From Lentisphaerota bacterium (GTDB taxonomy: Bacteria > Verrucomicrobiota > Lentisphaeria > Oligosphaerales > JABHEG01): a stretch of 64,000 nt of DNA. Shown here piece by piece: positions 8,538 to 16,640 of this stretch. The position numbers and the translations under genes were made by a program. The stretch lies in the NCBI GenBank assembly GCA_018676675.1, contig JABHEG010000141.1:1-64000 (forward strand), read 5' to 3'. The notes under the pieces are model-generated. The model searched no databases. It worked only from the letters and a program-made list of their open reading frames with translations, and was not told where the DNA came from. How positions within the stretch are numbered: the stretch's first letter is position 1; each line of letters starts with the position of its first letter.

Positions 8538-10944
8538 TCCGAATGTCCTCCGGGTTGTATTCTTTGAGCAAACCGTCCTCGCTGAAGTCGAGCACGCCCA
8601 TATCGCGCTGCAACTCGAGCTCCGCGAGCCGGTAGTTTATCACCGCGCTTGTCAATGCATTCTGAGCCCCAAGCAGATCCTCCTGAGAATCGAGAAGATC
8701 TCGTATCTGAGCTCTCCCTGCCTGCAGAAATAGATTCGTGCTCTTGACCCGTCGTTCGGCCAGAGTCACCGCCTGGGCCTGTACAGAAATGGTCCCACGC
8801 GACTCCAGCAGGTCCCTCAGCCTCGTCCGAACGTCGAGTTTCACCTGGTCCTCGAGTTGCTCGTAGGCACGGTTGGCCTGCTCCAGACTGAGCAAGCTCT
8901 TCCGATAGGCCACCCTTTCCTTCGTACGTTCCAATGGCAGATTGACGGTAAGAAGCCCGGAGTAGTTCCCCTCATCAAAAGCCAACTTGGCATCATCCGC
9001 GGAGCCCGACTTGGCCGTTCCGAGCAAGGTCACTTCGGCCCGCAAACGGTCTTCGGCCACCCGCACTGCTCGGCGAGCATCATCGATCCGGCCGCGCTTG
9101 ACCCGAAGATCCAGGCGGTTCTCAAGAGCTAGACGGACGGCCTTCTTCTCCGGGACCTCAAGTGGACCCGCGGAGGAACGATCCGGGGGGGCGAGAACCA
9201 CTGCCGCATCGGCCGGCGGAATATCCTCCTCGACGGCGCCCCCGCCGCCTACACCAGAAAACGCCTCAGTAATCCGCCTCAAGTCGTCGATAGAAGCCAC
9301 ATCCAACTCGATGGTCGCATCGGGCGGCAAACCAATGAGCATCTTGAACCGGTCAAGCTGTCTGGCGCATGTCTGTTGCGCTGTGATCCAACGGTCACGC
9401 GCGGCCAGTTCCTTCTGGATCGCCTGGTCATACTGGAACTCCTGCAGCCGGCCCGCATCAGCCTGACGTCTTGCCCGACGTCGGGCAAGAATCAGACCCC
9501 GGTAATTCTGCTCGTTATTCTCAAGCTGCTGGAACACGCGCAGCACGCCGTAGTAGTTGCTCGCAACCCCGACCGCAAACGTCCGTCGGAACCGTACAAA
9601 CTCGAAAAGAGAATTGGCCACGTCCCTCTCGGCCTGCGTCAATGGCTCTGTGACGATCTCCCGGCCCGATCCACGCAGCAACGGGACGGTGACCGTCGCA
9701 TCGCCGAAAAGTCCGAGTGACGACGCATTGTCTTGGGTCAACAGCCTGACAACGTCGACCCCCAGATTCCCAGCCAAGGCCGCGCCGCCAAGCAGCTTCT
9801 TGCTGACACCAAGCGTGCCTGATCCTCCGGTCGTCGTGACGGTGGAATCCCCGGAAAGGTCTGTTCCCAGGCTCCCTTTACCCGTCCCAGTGAATGTTCT
9901 CCTGAATGCATCACGCGTGAGATCCAGGTCCAGGGCCGCACTGAAAACACCCTCCTTTTGCTGCTGGTAATCACGCGCATTCCGTGCGCCGATGCGAAGC
10001 GCGTCCATGAGCCCGATCTTCGGAACCTCAGCAGACTGCCACGGCGACGGCCCCGAAGCCGTCAACGCCCCCGGGACGCCACTCGCCTTGTCATTGCCAA
10101 GCGCCACGGCATGGGCCAGCCCCTGCATAGTCATCAGCTTCCTGCGCAGACGATCCGAAGGACGCTCGACCTCAAAGCTCTCGGTGCGCCCAAGCGCAGC
10201 GGCCTGTTTGGCGGTGATAATCTCCAATGCTGCGACGTCCGCCTTGACCCGATGGTCGCCCGGCGTCATCCGACATCCTGCCCCAACCGTCAGCAACACA
10301 AGCATCGGCAAGAGAATCCCGATTAACGCCGGGATGGAGCGCGGAGTACTCGCCCCATCTCCGTGCGGCGCACAAGCGCCACGGCAGAAAACATCCACAA
10401 TGACCTCCGGTTCCGGTGGGGGAGTAGCGCCGTCATATGCCTGGCGCCCACGCGTCCGCAGCATCCCGAGCAGCAGTCCCGCAAGCACTTCTGGCGATAT
10501 GTCCGGCCGCACGCTCCCACTCTCGACTCCGCGTTCAATGATCCCGGCAACCGCAAGACGCAGCTTCCGGCGACGGGCCATCCGGTCGTCTCGCTTGGCC
10601 CCACTGGAAGACCGAACGCACAACTCCTCAGACTGCATCATCCGAAAAAAAGCACGCCGACGACCGAAAAACCGGGCAATCTCACAACATGCCGTCTGCA
10701 ACTGCTCCTCGAAGGACACCTCCTCAGGAACGCGCTGCTCGAGCAGGGAACACATCTCGTCAAATCCCGACATGGCGGTCTGGATGAACAGATCCTCCTT
10801 GTCACGGAAATAGCGATAGATCGTCCCCTTGCCGACTTTGGCGATCTTGGCCACCTCGTCCAGCGTCACTTCATGGAACCGGGCACGCGAGAACAGCGTC
10901 TCGGCAACCTCCATGATCTCTTGTCGTCGATCACCACGCGGCAT
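8530..10944 (-). CDS. TetR-type regulator fused in frame to TolC-like outer-membrane efflux protein
   Basis: One uninterrupted frame encodes two normally separate proteins. Residues 1-190 are a TetR regulator with the HTH VTLDEVAKIAKVGKGTIYRYF and a TetR C-terminal domain. Residues about 205-224 form a hydrophobic export signal (ALIGILLPMLVLLTVGAGC) ending at a cysteine in an imperfect lipobox. The rest, about 570 residues, is an outer-membrane efflux protein with two OEP repeats and long coiled-coil helices. No stop separates the halves, but an internal GTG at 10398 has a GGAGG site five bases upstream and would yield a separate 622-residue efflux protein with its own signal. ATG 10944 is preferred to GTG 10956. 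First gene of the efflux operon; the TetR half probably represses it through the palindrome at 10977. Confidence 0.8.
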   Translation of the reverse strand: MPRGDRRQEIMEVAETLFSRARFHEVTLDEVAKIAKVGKGTIYRYFRDKEDLFIQTAMSGFDEMCSLLEQRVPEEVSFEEQLQTACCEIARFFGRRRAFFRMMQSEELCVRSSSGAKRDDRMARRRKLRLAVAGIIERGVESGSVRPDISPEVLAGLLLGMLRTRGRQAYDGATPPPEPEVIVDVFCRGACAPHGDGASTPRSIPALIGILLPMLVLLTVGAGCRMTPGDHRVKADVAALEIITAKQAAALGRTESFEVERPSDRLRRKLMTMQGLAHAVALGNDKASGVPGALTASGPSPWQSAEVPKIGLMDALRIGARNARDYQQQKEGVFSAALDLDLTRDAFRRTFTGTGKGSLGTDLSGDSTVTTTGGSGTLGVSKKLLGGAALAGNLGVDVVRLLTQDNASSLGLFGDATVTVPLLRGSGREIVTEPLTQAERDVANSLFEFVRFRRTFAVGVASNYYGVLRVFQQLENNEQNYRGLILARRRARRQADAGRLQEFQYDQAIQKELAARDRWITAQQTCARQLDRFKMLIGLPPDATIELDVASIDDLRRITEAFSGVGGGGAVEEDIPPADAAVVLAPPDRSSAGPLEVPEKKAVRLALENRLDLRVKRGRIDDARRAVRVAEDRLRAEVTLLGTAKSGSADDAKLAFDEGNYSGLLTVNLPLERTKERVAYRKSLLSLEQANRAYEQLEDQVKLDVRTRLRDLLESRGTISVQAQAVTLAERRVKSTNLFLQAGRAQIRDLLDSQEDLLGAQNALTSAVINYRLAELELQRDMGVLDFSEDGLLKEYNPEDIRNE
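10396..10408 (-). promoter_or_regulatory. Internal ribosome-binding site and GTG start
   Basis: On the minus strand GGAGG (10404-10408) is followed after five bases (TCATT) by an in-frame GTG (10396-10398). It lies at the end of the TetR domain and about 20 codons before the hydrophobic signal, exactly where a separate TolC-like gene should begin. Initiation here would solve the topological problem of a cytosolic DNA-binding domain preceding an export signal. Confidence 0.6.
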
Positions 10945-10976
10945 CGCAATACGCACTCCATGTCATCTCACCCGAA

Positions 10977-10990
10977 ACTGACTGGTCAGT
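10977..10990. promoter_or_regulatory. Probable TetR operator
   Basis: ACTGAC-TG-GTCAGT is a perfect six-base inverted repeat with a two-base centre, 33 bp upstream of the TetR start. TetR-family repressors of efflux operons commonly bind palindromes of this kind over their own promoter, so autorepression is likely. Inferred from position and symmetry only. Confidence 0.6.
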
Positions 10991-11076
10991 ACTGTAGAGC
11001 CGAAAATGGAGCACGTCAATGGTGGAATCAGGCTCTTCCTGATCAGAAGGGCTGCCACGTCAACAGAGCAGACAAT

Positions 11077-11142
11077 GTGGGAGGCGGTGCCATCCGGCGA
11101 CCTCTCCGCCAGTGCGGCGGCAGGAGAAAGCTAATAGCATTG
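11077..11142. repeat. Half copy of nested palindromic element
   Basis: GTGGGAGGCGGTGCCA (11077-11092) followed by the outer arm CAGGAGAAAGCTAATAGCATTG (11121-11142) matches the right half of the element at 4602-4668, with the CCGGCGAC and GCCAG segments between them also shared. A C12 run follows at 11143-11154. This fills much of the 358-bp gap between the TetR and antitoxin genes. A TTGACA at 11235-11240 could be the -35 of the antitoxin promoter, with TAGCTT 17 bp downstream. Confidence 0.65.
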
Positions 11143-11302
11143 CCCCCCCCCCCCGCAAGAGCCCCCTCCGTGTCAGGACTGTGGCGAAGGTCCATAGACA
11201 TCAGCAAGCAGTAGATGCTGGTACATCACGCATCTTGACATCACCGGGCCTCAATGATAGCTTGGAGTGTGTAGTCAACCTGTACATGGGAGTACCTGGA
11301 AC

Positions 11303-11536
11303 ATGCGAACGACACTGGACATCGAACCCGATGTGATGGGGGCAGTAAGGAGCTTAGCCAAGCAGCGTGGCAAAACGATGGGCCAGGTGCTGTCGAGCTT
11401 GGCCCGCGAAGCCCTGGCGCCTGGGGAACCGGTTCAGAAGCGCAATGGCGTTCCGGTGTTTGAGACACTGCCGGGACAAGCCCCGGCGACGATGGAGTTG
11501 GTCAACGCCTTGCGAGACGAGGACGGAATGCCATGA
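11303..11536 (+). CDS. VapB-like ribbon-helix-helix antitoxin
   Basis: A 77-residue protein whose first 40 residues (MRTTLDIEPDVMGAVRSLAK onward) have the beta-strand plus two-helix pattern of a CopG/Arc-type DNA-binding domain; the remainder is a flexible toxin-binding tail. Such antitoxins neutralise the PIN toxin and repress their own promoter as a complex. ATG 11303 is chosen because the fold starts there; residues encoded from the upstream GTG add nothing recognisable. GGGAG lies ten bases upstream. The stop overlaps the toxin start (ATGA), giving coupled translation. Confidence 0.8.
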   Translation: MRTTLDIEPDVMGAVRSLAKQRGKTMGQVLSSLAREALAPGEPVQKRNGVPVFETLPGQAPATMELVNALRDEDGMP

Positions 11537-11976
11537 CTCGATATCTGCTTGACGTAAATGTGCTGATCTCCCTCTTCGACCCCGCTCATGCAAACCATGA
11601 AGCTGCTCACAACTGGTTTGCCGAGACCGGATCAAAGGCGTGGGCCAGCTGTCCCCTGACGGAAAACGGCTTCGTCCGAGTCACGTCGCACAGCAGTTAC
11701 CCCACGGTCGATGTGCGGCCAGAGGAAGCCATCGGGCGACTGAGAACATTCACGCGGACACATCCCGGACACGAATTCTGGTCCGATTCAGTGTCACTCA
11801 CCGACGACAGCATATTCGACGGGGCCTGCATCTCCAGCAGCGGACAAGTCACAGACAGCTATCTGCTTGGGCTTGCCAAGGAACACAAAGGCACGCTCGC
11901 TACCTTCGACAGGCGGATCGCCTTGGCGTCTGTCCGCGCGGCTGATGACGGTCTGCTTGAGCTTCTCAGGGCCTAG
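11533..11976 (+). CDS. vapC: VapC-like PIN-domain ribonuclease toxin
   Basis: A 147-residue PIN-domain protein. The acidic metal site is complete: Asp7 (LLDVNVL), Glu44 (LTENG), Asp108 (VTDSYLL) and Asp126 (ATFDRR). The LFDPAHANHEAAHNWF segment is characteristic of a VapC subgroup that cleaves structured RNA such as tRNA or rRNA in characterised members; the target here is unknown. It forms a two-gene toxin-antitoxin operon with the overlapping upstream gene. Its stop codon lies within the left terminal repeat of the palindromic element that follows. Confidence 0.88.
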   Translation: MTRYLLDVNVLISLFDPAHANHEAAHNWFAETGSKAWASCPLTENGFVRVTSHSSYPTVDVRPEEAIGRLRTFTRTHPGHEFWSDSVSLTDDSIFDGACISSSGQVTDSYLLGLAKEHKGTLATFDRRIALASVRAADDGLLELLRA

Positions 11977-12221
11977 CCCGCATTTCTCATAAACTTGGGG
12001 CGCGTCGAGCCTTGCTTTCGCAAGCGGGTGCTGTGGTGACCACTGCCCCGTGCGGCGGGAGCGAGGATCGGCGTGCCCCAAGTTTACCCGAAGGGTGGGC
12101 ACTGTCTTTGTCCTCAGTCACACGGTGTCCCGGGAAACAAAACACTCTCGCATACGTAATAGGCTGTAGCTCAGGAAGTAGCTCACACTCCAGCTATCCG
12201 CCCATGAGAAATGCGGGTTAG
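11973..12221. mobile_element. MITE-like element with 32-bp arms, right arm interrupted
   Basis: The left arm 11973-12004 contains CTAGCCCGCATTTCTCAT followed by AAACTTGGGGCGCG. The right counterparts are 12204-12221 (17 of 18 match, inverted) and 12072-12086 (14 of 15 match, inverted). They would be contiguous if 12087-12204 were removed, so about 118 bp appears to have been inserted into the right arm of an older palindromic element. No transposase is encoded. A small CTTGC-TTTC-GCAAG hairpin sits at 12011-12024. The element fills the gap between the convergent toxin and GH2-like genes. Confidence 0.65.
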
Positions 12222-12223
12222 CC

Positions 12224-15200
12224 TCACCACGGCCTGAATGCATAGGGGTCGTCCCCGGGGCCCAGCGGACGCGTGTAGAAGGTCTCTCTCTGTTCCAGCT
12301 CAGGCTCGGGCAAGAGCGCTCCGACCGATGGTAGGTCGCCAGGCACGGGGCCGGGACCGTAGGCTCCGTGGCTGAAACGGAGATCCCCGGGGTCACTGAC
12401 CATACACCAGAAGCCGAACCCCGCCGATCCGGATGCCACCTTGAACTCAAGTCTGTTCCAGCCGACCTCCAGCGGCGCCCTGAGGCGAAACTCCCCGGCG
12501 CGAGGGCCTCCTTTGCCGCGACGGGGCTCCGCACTGTGGTCAACATGGGCCTCCCCATTGACCTTGAAGACGAACCAGTAATCCGCGGATACGGCGAATG
12601 TGGCCCGTCGTTCCCGACTGCTGTAGATGTAGCTTGTGGCATACCCAATCTTGCCTACCTTCGTCGGTGAGACCCAGTCCAAATGCACCTTCCCGCTGGT
12701 CTTCGGTCCCCAACCGGTCCAGCCGTAGTGTTTGCCGTCGGGTCCGGGGACCTTTGCCGTCGGTTTCTCCTCAGGCGGGAGCGCCAGAGCCAACCCTGGC
12801 ATGGTGTTCTCGGGCGTCGAATTCCCGCCCGGGAAAACCCCATTCAGGATCCGCCAGCGAGGGATGTTGACCATGGGGGCATACCGTCGGGGAGTGACCA
12901 GACTGCTGGCAGCTTGGCCTGTCGAACGCACGCGCAAATTCGTGAGTAACTGGCGGTAGAACTTCCGGAGATTCCAACGCGCTCGTTCCAGATGGACTGA
13001 ACCGTCTTCGAGCTTCCGCCAGTCAATCTGACTGTGGATGACACGGCCCTCGCCTCGACTGATCTCCACAAGCAAACCGTTGAGATAGCGCCGGGCGCCC
13101 TCAGGGAGCCCATCCTCAGCAAGAGCCTTCAGCTCGATCATGCTGCGCCAATGCAGCAGATTGGGCCCAACCCCACGCAGAAACGGCGGCGCAGACTCGT
13201 CCACGACAGCATTGGCCAAGCTCACGGTCTGCACGGCCTCGGGGCACCCGTACTGGCCCGGCTCCGGCATCAGAAGGAGAACAGTCCCTCCCAACTCTGC
13301 GAACTCCGCCGCAGACGACTCGTGCCGGCCGTGGTCGCCCCCTTTCTCCGGTCCCACGACGAACACGTCCCTTTCAGGCAACAGCTCCGCCGCTCCACCG
13401 TCCGCCAGGCGCACGGCCACCAAGCCCAACGAAGACACCAACTGCCAGCCATCCTCCGAGCCGGCATACACGACCCTCCGGTTCTGCGTCTCGTCGAACG
13501 GCTTGTCAAGGCAAGCAACGAGATCGTGCGCGAGGCGTGTTGCCGCGGGCTCAAGGCCGACACGCCCCGTGAGGTCGAGCTGGCAGAACACGATGCCTCC
13601 CTCTCCGTGGCGCCACTCCAGCAGAGGGGAATACGCGAGATCGAACTCGCAGTCGAGCAGTGGGGTGAACGCGCCACGATGCGGCACCTCAATGACCACG
13701 GAAGCAACGGAGCCATAGTTGCCCCAATGCCGTGCGTGCGGATGCGGCCATTGCTTCATCCCCGCCGACGTCCCAGGCAGGAGGGTCCCCTCGCCCCGCC
13801 AGTTGCACAGATCCGCCGCCTCGAGGCACGAGAGAGAAGCATGGCTCTCGTCACGAATGAACACGTAGCGAGACACAACATCCTGGGTGCGAAGCCCGAG
13901 CGAGGCAAGCGCATCCACGTTCTGCTCGAGCATCAATACTCGCAGCCCCTGTTCCAGGTCTCCTTTGGTGAAAGGCAGCTTGCCGGCCCCGCTCAAAGCA
14001 GCGCGCCCGATCACGAGCACGTCGATCCCTTGCGCCTCCAGCGACTCCCTCCCGCGCACAGAGCGCAGCTTCAGGCCCAACTGCCGGAGCGATGGCTCTG
14101 ATTCCTCACGAGGGTCGAAGAGACCCCACTTGCTCTTCACCGACGGGGATGACGTGTCCGGCGATGGCCAGAAAGTGACCAGAGCCGCATCACTCATGGG
14201 AGCCTTCATGTCTACGCCGGTGACCTCCAGATGGAGCGTCGCATCCGTCCGCCGAGCGACGTCAGGCGCCATAAGCCGGATGGGTCTCCTCTCGATCGCA
14301 CCCGGAGTCAGCTCGAACGACTCGGTTCCCGAGGCAATCACCTTGCCATCCGTTTCCAGACGCCAGGACGCATCGAGACGGGCCCTCCCCGGACCATCCC
14401 ACACCGCAACGATAGTCTTCAGAAATTCCTCACCGGCAAAAAAGGCATGGTCTTTCGCGGTGAAGCGCTCCGGCGGACCGCCAATGAAGACGAGGAGAGG
14501 CTGCATGGTATCCCGGTACGCGTGGTAGAGCGGGTTCGCCCAGGCCGGAGGAGTCGTGCGTAACGCCCGAGCCTGCCCCTCCGTGAGCTCAGTGTAGGTG
14601 AAGCTCCTGAACTTCTTCGGCAGCTCAGGCGGCACGCCGTAGCCGACCATGGAGAGCCAAGGAAACCAGCCGATGTTGACTCCCCATCCGCGCCATGCAC
14701 GGTTCGTGTTCCGGATGAACAGGTCCATGAACTCGTAGAAAGCGCTCATCTCGCCGAGATGCGCCAACTCAAGGACCGTGAAACTACGGTGCCCCTTCCA
14801 TGGCCGCTTCACCGCCTCCTCGCAGAGGCGCACGTAGTCGTCAGTCTCCAGTCGGTAGGCGCGGTCTCCGAGATACATGGCAAAGTACTCGGTAAAAAGC
14901 GGCGTGTGCCGCTTGAAGAAACTCCCGACGTACGGAGGCCCATGTTCCACGACTCCCCACGGCTTCTCCCCGCGGTCCGACCAGGCGGAAGGGAAGTCTT
15001 CACGCTCCTGCAAAGCCATGAAATTGAGGTACAGGTTGTTGGTCTCGACGTCGCAGCTCTGCCCGCCCGAGTGGATGAACACCGGTCGAGTCGCGTCGAC
15101 CTCTTTGATGAGCTCATCTACATGCCCATACCATCGGGCCTGAGCAGCCGGATTCTCCGGATGACGGCCTATCTTCTCAGGATCGTAGCTGCCCGCCGTA

Positions 15201-16621
15201 TTCATGTTCGGAACCCACATGAATATGGACGGATGGTTGCGGAGACGTCGCATCCAGAGGCGTGCCTCACGACGGTACTGCTCAGTGGCGTCAGGTTTGA
15301 TGACCCCGTCGCGAATGAGATACAAAAGAGGCGCAGGCATGAGCACAGCCCAACCGCGCTCGTCAGCCACACGGAGTCCGTCCATCGAGACGGTGCTGCC
15401 GGCAACCACGGCGTCATCCGGCTCCAAGAGCTGCGGACGCAATCCCCAGTGAGCAAACCACGACGAACCGTTCGGTTGCTGTTCCGCGGCGTTGAACCCC
15501 ATCCCCTCCAGAAACAACACTCTGGGCCAGTGGATGCCGTCCTTGGCCCCAAGACGAAGTCGACATGGATGGCCGTTCAGAATCAGGTCTTTCCCCTCGA
15601 TCCATATCTCCCTGAATCCGAACCTGACCGGCTCACAGCTCTGGAGGACATTCCCCGAACGGTCGAGTAGCTCGACCCTCAGGCGGTACAAGTACGCATC
15701 CCATAACTCCCAAAGGCGTGGGGCTTGCCAGCTCATCTCCACGGTCTCAAGGTGGCATCCCGGCGTGGTGTCAGCTAGCACGACGTCGGCAACAGGGAGT
15801 GACACCGGCGACTCCGCTCCAGTGTCTTCGTGAACCCGCAACCGCAGTCTGCCTTCCGGCAACTGCGCGCTCAGAAGAGTCTCCACCTCCACGGTAAGGA
15901 GCTTCTGCCGCACAGACGTCCTCACAAAGACATCGGTGACTTCCGCCCGCAGAGGTCTGGCCTCAAGCCGGACGTGCCCTGACAGACCGCCGGGAATCGC
16001 CCGCCGGAGCTTGTCCTCGTCCCCTTTGTACCAGACTGTCTTTACACAACTCTTCAGCGCCGCGTTCCTCAGTGGATCACCCTCGCGCGTCTTCGGGATC
16101 CCCTCCCACCACCGTGTCACCCAAAGCCGGATGGCAACGGAGCCCGTCGCCTCACTCAGGTGCTCCGTTATGTCCACACGTCCAGCGGGCCCGTCGACGA
16201 GCCCAAGCGATTGGCCGTCAATCCACACGAGCGCGTCACATTCCACCCCGTCAAGGCAGAGCCAAATCCGCTGCCCCGACCATTCGGCTGGCAGGTCGCA
16301 GGTCTTCTCGAACCAGGCACTGTCGCAAGCGCGGAGCTTGCGCCGGTTCTTGCCCCAGGATGTTGCCTCGGCCTCGGCCGGCACGGTCCACCACTGCGTC
16401 CACGCGAAGGGGACTCGGACCGTGATCCACTCATCCGGCCTGGGCTCCGGTTGGCCCTCCTGTGCAGCCTGGAACCGCCATTCCTGGATGTCGACCTCTG
16501 TGACGCCCGCTGCCTGCGAGGCCACGGAGGAGGCCAATTGCACCAGCAGGTATGCCAGGAGTAGAGAGAAGCGCCGCGCCGCGCCGCGGCAGGTTCCGCG
16601 GTGTGTCCTATGATCTGCCAT
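12224..16621 (-). CDS. Secreted GH2-like multidomain protein
   Basis: A 1465-residue exported protein: signal peptide (hydrophobic core LLLAYLLVQLASSVASQA), a GH2 sugar-binding jelly roll (CLDGVECDALVWIDGQSLG), an immunoglobulin-like domain, a TIM barrel, several further beta domains and a C-terminal PA14-like module (ADYWFVFKVNGEAHVD). The barrel has the GH2 landmark NHPSIFMW, but the usual following NE with the acid/base glutamate reads VPNMN; a later VVEHG could be the nucleophile. Catalysis is therefore doubtful. Known GH2 enzymes are beta-galactosidases, glucuronidases and similar. ATG 16621 is preferred to 16636 because AAGGA lies six to seven bases upstream. It follows the heparinase-like gene by 19 bp, in one operon. 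Confidence 0.72.
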   Translation of the reverse strand: MADHRTHRGTCRGAARRFSLLLAYLLVQLASSVASQAAGVTEVDIQEWRFQAAQEGQPEPRPDEWITVRVPFAWTQWWTVPAEAEATSWGKNRRKLRACDSAWFEKTCDLPAEWSGQRIWLCLDGVECDALVWIDGQSLGLVDGPAGRVDITEHLSEATGSVAIRLWVTRWWEGIPKTREGDPLRNAALKSCVKTVWYKGDEDKLRRAIPGGLSGHVRLEARPLRAEVTDVFVRTSVRQKLLTVEVETLLSAQLPEGRLRLRVHEDTGAESPVSLPVADVVLADTTPGCHLETVEMSWQAPRLWELWDAYLYRLRVELLDRSGNVLQSCEPVRFGFREIWIEGKDLILNGHPCRLRLGAKDGIHWPRVLFLEGMGFNAAEQQPNGSSWFAHWGLRPQLLEPDDAVVAGSTVSMDGLRVADERGWAVLMPAPLLYLIRDGVIKPDATEQYRREARLWMRRLRNHPSIFMWVPNMNTAGSYDPEKIGRHPENPAAQARWYGHVDELIKEVDATRPVFIHSGGQSCDVETNNLYLNFMALQEREDFPSAWSDRGEKPWGVVEHGPPYVGSFFKRHTPLFTEYFAMYLGDRAYRLETDDYVRLCEEAVKRPWKGHRSFTVLELAHLGEMSAFYEFMDLFIRNTNRAWRGWGVNIGWFPWLSMVGYGVPPELPKKFRSFTYTELTEGQARALRTTPPAWANPLYHAYRDTMQPLLVFIGGPPERFTAKDHAFFAGEEFLKTIVAVWDGPGRARLDASWRLETDGKVIASGTESFELTPGAIERRPIRLMAPDVARRTDATLHLEVTGVDMKAPMSDAALVTFWPSPDTSSPSVKSKWGLFDPREESEPSLRQLGLKLRSVRGRESLEAQGIDVLVIGRAALSGAGKLPFTKGDLEQGLRVLMLEQNVDALASLGLRTQDVVSRYVFIRDESHASLSCLEAADLCNWRGEGTLLPGTSAGMKQWPHPHARHWGNYGSVASVVIEVPHRGAFTPLLDCEFDLAYSPLLEWRHGEGGIVFCQLDLTGRVGLEPAATRLAHDLVACLDKPFDETQNRRVVYAGSEDGWQLVSSLGLVAVRLADGGAAELLPERDVFVVGPEKGGDHGRHESSAAEFAELGGTVLLLMPEPGQYGCPEAVQTVSLANAVVDESAPPFLRGVGPNLLHWRSMIELKALAEDGLPEGARRYLNGLLVEISRGEGRVIHSQIDWRKLEDGSVHLERARWNLRKFYRQLLTNLRVRSTGQAASSLVTPRRYAPMVNIPRWRILNGVFPGGNSTPENTMPGLALALPPEEKPTAKVPGPDGKHYGWTGWGPKTSGKVHLDWVSPTKVGKIGYATSYIYSSRERRATFAVSADYWFVFKVNGEAHVDHSAEPRRGKGGPRAGEFRLRAPLEVGWNRLEFKVASGSAGFGFWCMVSDPGDLRFSHGAYGPGPVPGDLPSVGALLPEPELEQRETFYTRPLGPGDDPYAFRPW

Positions 16622-16640
16622 CGACCTTCCTTTCATCCCT

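Noticed and set aside
12168-12203. tRNA-like GCTGTAGCTCAGG segment
   Set aside because: It resembles a D-arm start but no anticodon or T-arm (TTC) follows, and the acceptor ends do not pair.
13034-14101. Plus-strand open frame of 355 codons
   Set aside because: Antisense to the GH2-like gene; Arg/His/Pro-rich and without any domain pattern, as expected of shadow frames in GC-rich DNA.
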